Under the pieces are notes generated by a model. It was not told the origin of the DNA. It searched no databases and was given only the letters and a program-made list of their open reading frames with translations. DNA of 64,000 bases from Nocardia farcinica (GTDB lineage: Bacteria > Actinomycetota > Actinomycetes > Mycobacteriales > Mycobacteriaceae). The DNA lies in assembly GCF_001182745.1 (NCBI RefSeq), contig NZ_LN868939.1, positions 1,612,001 through 1,676,000 of the forward strand, read 5' to 3'. Shown piece after piece: positions 8,929-16,598 of the stretch. A program made the translations under genes and the position numbers. Within the stretch, counting starts at the first letter, position 1. The number at the start of each line of letters is the position of its first letter.

Positions 8929-10797
8929 GTGCCTCGGCGAACGCTCGACTCACTGGTGACGCAAGTCGCCTCCGAGTTGATGGGCGTCGACGCCACCACC
9001 ATGGTGGCGTCGAGCGAACGGGTGCTGGCCAAGCTGGTCGAGCATTTCGACGTCGACTTCAGCTACCTGCGCCACACCAACCGGGAGAACCGCACCACCG
9101 TGCTGGTCGCCGAATGGCCGCACCGCGCCGACGTCCCCGACCCCGATCCGCTGCGCGTGGTCCGCTTCGCCGACGCCGACTCGGTCTTCCGGGAACTCGA
9201 GCACGCCACCGAGCCGATCATCGTCCGGCCCGGCCACGATTCGGCCGACTACCAGGAGACCATCCGTAAATCCTCGGGAATTCCGAAGGTGGCGATGGCC
9301 TGCGTGCCGCTGGTCTCGCGCGGGGAGTCCACCGGCGTGCTCGGCTTCATCAAGGAGGGCGACCGCAGCTGGAGCACCCGCGAACTCAACGTGCTCAAGG
9401 CCATCGCCGCGCTGTTCGCCCAGGTGCAGGCCAGGGTGGTGGCCGAGGAACGGTTGCGCTACATCGCGCTGCACGACGACCTCACCGGCCTGGCCAACCG
9501 CCGGGCCCTGCTCGAATACATGGAGGACCGGCTGCGGCCCGGCAGCCCCGGCCCGGTGGCCGCGTTCTTCCTCGACCTGGACCGGCTCAAGGCCCTCAAC
9601 GACTTCCTCGGTCACACCGCGGGCGACAACTTCATCCGCACGCTGTCCTCCCGGCTGCGCGAGAACCTGGACCCCAACGACATGATCGCCCGGCTCGGCG
9701 GCGACGAATTCGTCATCGTGCCCGCCAAGCCGATGGACGCCGTCGCGGCCGAACTCGAGGCCACCCGGTTGCAGCAGTTGATCGGGCGGCGCGTGACCGT
9801 CGGCGGGGAATCGGTCAGCCGCGGCGCGAGTGTCGGTGTCGCCGTGGGCATTCCGGGGCAGACGACGGTGGCCGACGTGCTGCGCCGCGCCGACCACGCG
9901 CTGCTGTCGGCCAAATCCGGCGGCGGCAACGGCGTCGCGGTGTTCACCGACGCGATGCGGGCCCAGTTCGAACTCCAGGACGACGTGGAGCTGAACCTGC
10001 GCGGCGCGGTGTCCGACGGCTCCCTGCTGCTGCACTACCAGCCCGAGGTGGATCTGCGCACCGGCCGGATCGTGGCGCTCGAGGCGCTGGTGCGCTGGAT
10101 GCACCCCACCCGGGGCATGCTGCCGCCCGCCGCGTTCGTCACCGTCGCCGAGGCCACCAACCTGGCCGGGGAACTGGGCCGCTGGGTGATCCGCACCGCC
10201 TGCGCCCAGTTCGCGGAATGGCGCAGGCGTGGGCTGGCCGCCAACACCGTGATGCGGATCAACGTCTCACCGGTGCAGCTGGTGAGCCTGGATTTCGTCG
10301 AGCGGATCGAGGACATCCTGCGGTTGTTCGGCATCGACGGCAGCTCGGTCTGCCTGGAGATCACCGAACACGTCGTCGTGCAGGATCTCGCGCGCACCCA
10401 GGTCACCCTGCGCGGACTCAAGCGGATGGGGGTTCAGATCGCCATCGACGACTTCGGCACCGGCTACAGCTCGCTCTCCCACCTCAAGGCGCTGCCGGTC
10501 GACGCGGTGAAGATCGACCGCGGATTCGTGCAGCGACTCGGCGCCAGCACCGACGACCTGGCCATCGTGAAGTCCATCATCGGCCTGGCCGGCTCGTTCG
10601 GTCTCGGTGTGGTCGGCGAGGGCGTGGAGACCGCGGTCGCGGCCCGCACCCTGGTCGGCCTGGGTTGCTATCGGGCCCAAGGGTTCCTCATCGCCCGCCC
10701 CATGCCCGCCGACGAAGTGGAGGCGCATCTGGTGACCGGGCGCATCCCGCTCGACCTCGACCTGCCGCGCGCGGTCCGCGGCGTCGCCAAGCGCTGA
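8929..10797 (+). CDS. GAF-GGDEF-EAL bifunctional c-di-GMP enzyme (Rv1354c type)
   Basis: 622 residues with the layout of mycobacterial Rv1354c (DgcA): GAF sensor about 15-165, GGDEF cyclase with an intact RLGGDEF at about 257, and EAL phosphodiesterase with EAL at about 385, DDFGTGYSS near 507 and GEGVET near 560. Both active sites appear intact, so it should be able to make and degrade c-di-GMP. The usual RxxD inhibitory site five residues before GGDEF is absent (DPND instead), suggesting no product inhibition there. GTG 8929 was chosen because GGAG precedes it and the N-terminus (VPRRTLDSLV) then matches the family length; GTG 8893 is an alternative. No membrane segment. It follows the Rv1355c-like gene, as in mycobacteria. 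Confidence 0.93.
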   Translation: MPRRTLDSLVTQVASELMGVDATTMVASSERVLAKLVEHFDVDFSYLRHTNRENRTTVLVAEWPHRADVPDPDPLRVVRFADADSVFRELEHATEPIIVRPGHDSADYQETIRKSSGIPKVAMACVPLVSRGESTGVLGFIKEGDRSWSTRELNVLKAIAALFAQVQARVVAEERLRYIALHDDLTGLANRRALLEYMEDRLRPGSPGPVAAFFLDLDRLKALNDFLGHTAGDNFIRTLSSRLRENLDPNDMIARLGGDEFVIVPAKPMDAVAAELEATRLQQLIGRRVTVGGESVSRGASVGVAVGIPGQTTVADVLRRADHALLSAKSGGGNGVAVFTDAMRAQFELQDDVELNLRGAVSDGSLLLHYQPEVDLRTGRIVALEALVRWMHPTRGMLPPAAFVTVAEATNLAGELGRWVIRTACAQFAEWRRRGLAANTVMRINVSPVQLVSLDFVERIEDILRLFGIDGSSVCLEITEHVVVQDLARTQVTLRGLKRMGVQIAIDDFGTGYSSLSHLKALPVDAVKIDRGFVQRLGASTDDLAIVKSIIGLAGSFGLGVVGEGVETAVAARTLVGLGCYRAQGFLIARPMPADEVEAHLVTGRIPLDLDLPRAVRGVAKR

Positions 10798-10876
10798 CCG
10801 CCGCTTCCCGCGTTCTTTCCCGACTGTTCACCGCGCGTTGCCCGGCTGGGTTCCGGTGCCCGCCACCATCGGCGGA

Positions 10877-11986
10877 GTGCGCATCGTGCAGCTGGCCAAT
10901 TTCTACGGCCCCCGCTCGGGTGGGTTGCGAACCGCGCTGCACCACCTGGGCGCCGGGTACGTCGCCGCCGGGCACGAGGTGGTGCTGATCGTGCCGGGAC
11001 CGCGCAGGCGCGAAGAGGTGTTGCCCGGCGGCGCCGTGCGGATCACCCTGCCCGCCCTGCCCATCCCGTGGACCGGCGGCTACCGCGCCGCCGACCCGCG
11101 CCGCGTCGCCGACGTGCTCACCGGCCTGCGCCCCGACGTGCTCGAGGTCTCCGACCGGCTCACCCTGCGCGGCTTCGGCCGCTGGGCCCGCCGCCGCGAC
11201 GTGGCCGGCGTGATGATCTCCCATGAACGCCTCGACCGGCTGCTCGGCCAGGTACTGCCCGGCCCGCTGGCCCGCCGCTGCGCCGACATCGCCAACCGCC
11301 ACACCGCCGCCGATTACGACATCGTCGTGTGCACCACCGAATTCGCCCGCGCCGAATTCCGCCGCATCGGCGCGCCCAACGTGGAACTGGTGCCGCTGGG
11401 CGTCGACCTCGACCTGTTCAGCCCCCGCCGCCGCGACGGCCGCCTGCGCGCCGACCTCGCCGCACCCGGCCACCCGCTGCTGGTGCACTGCGGACGGCTG
11501 TCGGTGGAGAAACGCGTCGACCGCAGCATCGAGGCCGTCGGCGAACTCAACCGGGCCGGTGCACCGGTCCGCCTGGTCGTCGCCGGCGACGGACCCCGCC
11601 GCGACGCGCTGGAGAAACGCGCCCGCAGCGTGCCCGCCCTGCCCGACGGCAGGCCCGCCGTCCACTTCACCGGCTTCATCTCCGACCGCCACCGGGTCGC
11701 CACCCTGCTCGCCACCGCCGACGTCTCCCTCGCCCCCGGCCCGCACGAAACCTTCGGCCTGGCCGCCCTCGAAGCCCTCGCCGCGGGCACCCCCGTCGTC
11801 GCCAGCCGCTCCTCGGCCCTCGCCGACATCGTCACCGCCGACTGCGGCGCCATCGCCGACGACGACCCCGCCGCCTTCGCCACCGCCGTCACCGACATCC
11901 TCGCCCGCCCCCGGCCACCCGCCGCCGCGCCGCCCGCCACCGCGCCGAACAATTCACCTGGGGACGAGCGGTATCCGGCATGCTGA
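10877..11986 (+). CDS. PimC-like GT4 alpha-mannosyltransferase, apparent 3' frameshift
   Basis: A family-4 glycosyltransferase very like PimC-type mannosyltransferases acting on phosphatidylinositol mannosides on the inner face of the membrane. GTG 10877 gives an N-terminus RIVQLANFYGPRSGG, the family start; TTG 10838 is a weaker alternative. Donor-site motifs are VHCGRLSVEKRVD, the middle FTGFISDRH, and GPHETFGLAALEALAAG (E-x7-E). The last residues read in this frame (from about 11910) are low-complexity Pro/Ala and stop at 11986, whereas the +1-base frame reads RHRAEQFTWGRAVSGML and stops at 12003, which is the expected family C-terminus. One missing C in the CCCCC run at 11908-11912 explains this. 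Function is probably retained if it is a sequencing error. Confidence 0.85.
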   Translation: MRIVQLANFYGPRSGGLRTALHHLGAGYVAAGHEVVLIVPGPRRREEVLPGGAVRITLPALPIPWTGGYRAADPRRVADVLTGLRPDVLEVSDRLTLRGFGRWARRRDVAGVMISHERLDRLLGQVLPGPLARRCADIANRHTAADYDIVVCTTEFARAEFRRIGAPNVELVPLGVDLDLFSPRRRDGRLRADLAAPGHPLLVHCGRLSVEKRVDRSIEAVGELNRAGAPVRLVVAGDGPRRDALEKRARSVPALPDGRPAVHFTGFISDRHRVATLLATADVSLAPGPHETFGLAALEALAAGTPVVASRSSALADIVTADCGAIADDDPAAFATAVTDILARPRPPAAAPPATAPNNSPGDERYPAC

Positions 11987-12176
11987 ACCTCCTCGCCCGC
12001 TGACCCGCGTTCCGGCCAGCCGAAGGGCTCACCGCGTCCAGCTCGGGACGGAATCACCTCGGCGGTCCGGATCAGCTGCGATACTCATGTGAAAGAGCGC
12101 CGAGCCGCAAGATCCGCATCACTGCCCCCTCACACGGGTCGACCATTGACCCGGCGCTGAGCGGTTCAGCCTTACC

Positions 12177-12740
12177 TCATGATCCGGGCGGGAGCATGGC
12201 GAGGACTTCGGTGGCGATTGCGGTTATGGCGTCGCACGGGTGTGGGGGGTTGGGTACGAAACCGTAGTCCTTGTAGTAGAAGATCAACATGCCGCCGGTG
12301 ATCTGGACGTGGAGGACGCAACTCGAACTTTCGATCCAGTCGTCTCCACGTGCTCTGCCGTCTTGGGGACCGGCGATTTCTGCGGGTCGGCCGCCCACGA
12401 CGGTTTCTTGGTATGTCAGCTTCTGCCAGCCGGCGGCGGTGCCGAGCGTTGCGCTCGTCACCGCGATGCCGATCCGATATTCTTCACGACGCACGAAGTA
12501 GCAGCCCTTGCCGGGTGATGGGCCGATCGCCGGGCCTGGGCCGAAAGGCATCGGGCTTTCGAAATTGTGGGCGGCGATGAACTCTGGCGAGATGTCGGTG
12601 CACGGATCGAAGTAGCTCGGTATGAGTGCGGTTGTCGTGACCCGGACTGCGGCGTTGTCTGCGCTCTCTCCGCATGATGCGATCGTGCACGCCATGCCGA
12701 TGATTGCGACACTCGCCATCCAGCTCTGCTTCATGCTCAT
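12177..12740 (-). CDS. DUF3558-like lipoprotein
   Basis: 187 residues with a lipoprotein signal: a Met-Ser-Met-Lys N-terminus, a hydrophobic core and lipobox TIASC, so it is probably exported and lipid-anchored. The body has the DUF3558 pattern of actinobacterial T7SS-linked lipoproteins: an early FDPCTDIS segment, paired cysteines (GKGCYFVRR, SSCVLHVQI, PHPCDAI) and an NPPHPCDAITAIATEVL tail. ATG 12740 overlaps the stop of the upstream large gene by ATGA. The codon composition is less GC-rich than the flanking genes, like the rest of this cassette. A role in ESX-substrate export or immunity is inference only. Confidence 0.75.
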   Translation of the reverse strand: MSMKQSWMASVAIIGMACTIASCGESADNAAVRVTTTALIPSYFDPCTDISPEFIAAHNFESPMPFGPGPAIGPSPGKGCYFVRREEYRIGIAVTSATLGTAAGWQKLTYQETVVGGRPAEIAGPQDGRARGDDWIESSSCVLHVQITGGMLIFYYKDYGFVPNPPHPCDAITAIATEVLAMLPPGS

Positions 12741-15184
12741 TTGGTGGTGGCCTTCCCGGTGAGGAACCGCTCCAGGTCGTCTTCCTCCTGGGCGAGCCCG
12801 GCCAGGATCTCGGTTGTGTGTTGGAGCGTATAGCGATCCACGAAATCGAATAGACCGCGTTCTCGAAGCATGTGGTTCAAGGCCTCTTCGGATGTCGCGG
12901 TGATCTTTCGGACGTCGACCGGAAGTCCTTCCTGGTCTACGAAATCTACTCGGTTTCCGGACCTGTCGAATCCATACTCGGGAAGCTGGCCTTGCCGGAA
13001 CAATGAGTCGACTATCTGTTGACGAATGGCGTGTCTGGTGTCGCGGTCGATATTTTGCGGGTCCGGGTACGGCATGGTCTCGGTTGTCGGTTCCGGATTC
13101 CACTTGTTCATCGCCGCTTCATAGCCTTGATCCTTGATGACGTCGAACACGGCATTTCCGATCATTCCTGGCCCGCCCTTACCCGGAATCTCCATGTTGT
13201 CGAGCGTCAGACTCTTCACGATTTCGCCGGCCTTCTGGCGGTTCTCGTATGTTTCCTGTTGTGCGTTGTTGTGTTCGGCGAGTTTCTGCTCGTTCTGGTA
13301 CGTGAGCGCGTTCGTGATCGCGTTGGTGATGCGGCCGTCGAGTTGGGCGAGGTTGTTGCCCTGGGTCTCCAGAATGCGAGCCGGGTCGCCGCCTTCGTCT
13401 GCGAGCGCCCGGGCGATCAGATCCGCCTCGTACTCCTGGCGGCTGGTCTCGAGAAGAAGTCGCCCGGCCTCGGATTGGCTTGCGAGGAACAGAAGTCGGT
13501 CGGCGTCGGTTGTCTCCAGCACCGCTCGTTGCCCGGAAGGTGCATCGGGGTCGGGTTTCACCGTGCTCTCGTCGTGGAGTGGGCTTTCGTAGGAGGGGAT
13601 GTTGGTACCCATCACGTGCGCGAGTGCGTCCGCCAGCTTGGGGTTGGCGTTGAACGCTTGGACGTTGCTTTCGAACACCGAGGAGTCACCGTCGGACTTT
13701 GGAATCCGTTGGCCGTCCTCGGTGAGCTCTGTCGGTGCGAAATAGTCGGGCAGCTGGGACAGAACCTGGTTGGCTCGCAGCCCTTCTTCGCCGGGCTTTC
13801 CGGAATCGTCCGCTACCCACTCCAACAGGTTCGATGCGGCAGCACCGTCGTCGGACCATTCATGGTGGAAGATCGTGTTGCGGAACTCATTCGGATCGAA
13901 CCTGCTCGGCTTGTACTCCTCTCCCACGGCGGGCACCTCCGGCATGTCATTACCCGTCAATAAGGAGTAGTTGACCTCGTCGTTGCGGGTGGCGATGTCC
14001 AGCAACGACGCAGCGCCCGACTCGATGGTTTCTCGGTCACCTTCGTCGAAACCGGTGGGAAGGTTGCCGTTGAAGTTCTTGTCGACGTCGTCGAGGTAGT
14101 CCGCCATGTCGGCGGCCTGACGCCCGAGTTCGACGCCGAGTTCCTTGCCGGGTTCGATTCCGGGATGTGACTGGCCGAGGAGCTCGCCGAACGCGCTGAG
14201 GTCGCGGAAATTCTCGGCCAGTTCGGGCGGCCCGGTGTAGGCGCCGATGAAGTCTTCGGAACGCCCGGAGATCATGCCACGCAGATCGGCAGGCAGGTTC
14301 TGGTATGAGCCGTTGGGGCCGTTCGGGCTGGACACCTTTTCGTTCGAGATGGCAAGGATGCTGTTGGCGAGGTTTGTTCTTTGCGCAGCAGCAAGGGGGT
14401 CACCGGCTCGCTCCTTCGCGAGCAACTGCTCGTTGAGCCCGAGAACGCCTTCCTTCCCTGCCTGCTGGAAGAAGGACCGGTAGTAGTCTTGGGTACTGGC
14501 CGGGAGCGTATCGATCCCCGTGCCATTCGCCAGCGCGTCCATCTCGTACTGGCTGAGGATCGGCTGCGGCATTTGGGCGAGTATCCGGTCGACAGCTGCT
14601 TGATCGCCCTTCGCGACGGCGTCCGCGAGGGCCTTCCCGTCCTCCGAGCCGAACCGTGCTGCCTGGCTGTCGGCGTCGGCGACATCGAGGCTGGAGCCGA
14701 GTAGGTCGCCCGCGGAGCGGATCTCGACAGCCTGTTCAGCAATCCTCTGCGCTGCTCTGGAGACGGAATCCTCGAACGACCAGAACGCCGCGTTGATCAG
14801 ATCCTGGTGGGCCTTGCGAGTGTCTGGATCGACATTTTCGTAATCCATCACTTTCCACGCGTCGTCAACGACCATGCCAAGTGCCTGTGCGTCGGCTACG
14901 CGTCCCTGCACGACGCGTAGATGCGCCTCCACATCGGAAATATGCTGGAAAGCGATCTGTTCCAGTTCCTCTACTTCTCCGGACAGCTTGCGAATCTGAT
15001 CGTGGTCCTGCGCTACACGATCGTATGCAGCGGAGTAGGCCGAACCCTGCCATTCGACGTCGCGAAAGTAGTTGCGCGTGCTGTCGGCGTGCTCCATCAG
15101 ATCCTGTCTGGAACTGGACGCCCGACGGATCCATTCGCGTACGGCCTCGAAGTTCCATGCTTCGACCTGTGACCGCTTAAGCAT
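12737..15184 (-). CDS. Large ESX-associated WXG protein (TPR-repeat-region type)
   Basis: 815 residues, no signal peptide. The first about 110 residues are helical with a WXG motif (VEWQGSAYSAAYDR), so this is a WXG100-type N-terminus fused to a long, acidic, mostly helical body. Proteins of this kind in Nocardia and Mycobacterium carry the name 'TPR repeat region-containing protein'; no clear TPR consensus is visible by eye. Residues about 620-690 contain a predicted long coiled helix (EADLIARAL through EHNNAQQETYENRQKAG). No recognised toxin motif is visible, although the order EspC-like, large WXG protein, lipoprotein resembles T7SS polymorphic effector loci. It overlaps the upstream gene by 8 bases and the downstream gene by 4. 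Base composition is clearly less GC-rich than the surroundings. Confidence 0.75.
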   Translation of the reverse strand: MLKRSQVEAWNFEAVREWIRRASSSRQDLMEHADSTRNYFRDVEWQGSAYSAAYDRVAQDHDQIRKLSGEVEELEQIAFQHISDVEAHLRVVQGRVADAQALGMVVDDAWKVMDYENVDPDTRKAHQDLINAAFWSFEDSVSRAAQRIAEQAVEIRSAGDLLGSSLDVADADSQAARFGSEDGKALADAVAKGDQAAVDRILAQMPQPILSQYEMDALANGTGIDTLPASTQDYYRSFFQQAGKEGVLGLNEQLLAKERAGDPLAAAQRTNLANSILAISNEKVSSPNGPNGSYQNLPADLRGMISGRSEDFIGAYTGPPELAENFRDLSAFGELLGQSHPGIEPGKELGVELGRQAADMADYLDDVDKNFNGNLPTGFDEGDRETIESGAASLLDIATRNDEVNYSLLTGNDMPEVPAVGEEYKPSRFDPNEFRNTIFHHEWSDDGAAASNLLEWVADDSGKPGEEGLRANQVLSQLPDYFAPTELTEDGQRIPKSDGDSSVFESNVQAFNANPKLADALAHVMGTNIPSYESPLHDESTVKPDPDAPSGQRAVLETTDADRLLFLASQSEAGRLLLETSRQEYEADLIARALADEGGDPARILETQGNNLAQLDGRITNAITNALTYQNEQKLAEHNNAQQETYENRQKAGEIVKSLTLDNMEIPGKGGPGMIGNAVFDVIKDQGYEAAMNKWNPEPTTETMPYPDPQNIDRDTRHAIRQQIVDSLFRQGQLPEYGFDRSGNRVDFVDQEGLPVDVRKITATSEEALNHMLRERGLFDFVDRYTLQHTTEILAGLAQEEDDLERFLTGKATTK

Positions 15185-15494
15185 GGTGCACGTCCAACGC
15201 GGCCAGTGCATTCGCGAACTGCTCGTCGGTGGTCTCGAGTTTGTCGGCACACTGCGTGCAGAGGGTCGCGACCTGGCGGTATCGCTCCGCGGCACGCAGA
15301 TAGGCGCCCTCAATGAACTCTGCTGCTTGGGCGATTGCGGGAGGGATACCTGACCCCGCGCCGCCTTGCCCGTCCGGGAGGGCGGCTGCCACACCGTCCG
15401 CAGCGGTACGCACATCGATTCCGTCGATGCGGTCTCCGGCTTCCTTCAGCTTGGCCGCGAGCTCGCGGATTTGGGTGACATCAGCTTCGAGCAC
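15177..15494 (-). CDS. EspC-like type VII secretion target
   Basis: 105 residues, all helical, in the style of the EspC/DUF2580 family: MLEADVTQIRELAAKL, a central Gly-rich turn with GSGIPPAIAQAAEF, and a C-terminal DKLETTDEQFANAL, where the TDxxFA element is typical. It has no WXG motif of its own; the partner WXG motif is in the next gene, which it overlaps by 8 bases. GTG 15494 has a strong AGGGGG upstream. The likely role is a small secreted or chaperone-like partner of the 815-residue protein in an ESX pathway. No EccC or other ESX core gene lies within the window, so the secretion machinery would be elsewhere. Confidence 0.75.
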   Translation of the reverse strand: MLEADVTQIRELAAKLKEAGDRIDGIDVRTAADGVAAALPDGQGGAGSGIPPAIAQAAEFIEGAYLRAAERYRQVATLCTQCADKLETTDEQFANALAALDVHHA

Positions 15495-15604
15495 ACCGCC
15501 CCCTGGGAATTTTCCTATGAACCGCGCATGACAGTGTAGTCAGGCGTTCACGGGCCGACTGTGGGTCGCTTCCGCGCGCACTGCAGTTCCCAGTCTGATG
15601 AAGC

Positions 15605-16471
15605 TCACCCCTCGGTGCGGGCGCTCAAGACCGCGTCGTAGAGCTCTCGCCGGGACACACCGGTGGCGGAACTCACCTGGGCGCAGGCGTCTTTCAACCG
15701 GAGGCCGTCTTCGACGAGGGCTTCGACCTCGGGGACGAGGGTGGTGGGGTCGGTGGCGGTGGGGGTGGCGCCTGCGAGGACGACGGTGATTTCGCCGCGG
15801 GCGCCGTCGACGGCCCAGGTGGCCAGGTCGGCGAGGGTGCCGCGCACGACTTCCTCGTAGGTTTTGGTGAGTTCGCGGCAGACGGCGGCGCGGCGGTCGG
15901 GGCCGAGAACCTCGACGGCGTCGGCGAGGCAGTCGGCGAGGCGATGGGGTGCTTCGAAGAAGACGCAGGCGCGGGGCTCGGTGCGCAGGGTGCGCAGCCA
16001 TGCGCGGCGGGCGCCGGATTTGCGGGGTGGGAAGCCGTCGAAGCAGAACCGTTCGACCGGGAGCGCGGACAGCGCGAGCGCGGTGGTCACGGCGGAGGGG
16101 CCGGGCAGGCAGGTGACCGGGAGGTCGCGGTCGACGCAGGCGGCGACCATCCGATAGCCGGGGTCGCTGACCGAGGGCATGCCGGCGTCGGTGACGAGCA
16201 GGACGGTGCGGCCCGCCGCGATGTCGTCGAGCAGCGCGGGGATGCGGGCGTTCTCGACATGGTCGTAGAAGCTGACGACCCGGCCGGTGATCTCGACACC
16301 GAGCGCCTTGGCCAGCGCCCTGGTGCGGCGGGTGTCCTCGGCGGCGACGACGTCGGCGGTGGTCAGCGCGTCGCGTAGCCGTTGTGACGCGTCACCGATG
16401 TCGCCCATCGGGGTGGCCGCGAGCACCAGCCGCCCGGTGGTCGTGCCGCTGGGATCGGACTCGCCTGTCAC
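15605..16471 (-). CDS. rsmI: 16S rRNA (cytidine-1402-2'-O)-methyltransferase RsmI
   Basis: 288 residues. The enzyme uses SAM to 2'-O-methylate C1402 in the decoding centre of 16S rRNA. Family signatures are LVLAATPMGDIGDAS at the N-terminus, VAAEDTRRTRAL, LVTDAGMPSVSDPG, the SAM-binding CLPGPSAVTTALALSALP and FFEAPHRLADCL. The C-terminal VSSATGVSRRELYDAVL is the usual closing helix pair. The frame continues upstream but GTG 16471 has AGGAG at good spacing, giving the normal family length. It is divergent from pmt, 127 bases apart, the same pairing as Rv1003/Rv1002c. Confidence 0.95.
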   Translation of the reverse strand: MTGESDPSGTTTGRLVLAATPMGDIGDASQRLRDALTTADVVAAEDTRRTRALAKALGVEITGRVVSFYDHVENARIPALLDDIAAGRTVLLVTDAGMPSVSDPGYRMVAACVDRDLPVTCLPGPSAVTTALALSALPVERFCFDGFPPRKSGARRAWLRTLRTEPRACVFFEAPHRLADCLADAVEVLGPDRRAAVCRELTKTYEEVVRGTLADLATWAVDGARGEITVVLAGATPTATDPTTLVPEVEALVEDGLRLKDACAQVSSATGVSRRELYDAVLSARTEG

Positions 16472-16598
16472 CGGGCTCCTGTCTCGCCGTCGTCGCTGGA
16501 TCACCGCCAGCCTAATCGGGCCGACGAGTACCGCGAACGGGTGACTCCGCCCGAGCGCCGGACGACGCGCGGACACCCGGACCGCATACGATCGGGTC

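Noticed and set aside
12737..15494. Known polymorphic-toxin domain in the 815-residue protein
   Set aside because: No nuclease, deaminase or ADP-ribosyltransferase motif was visible, so no toxin call was made.
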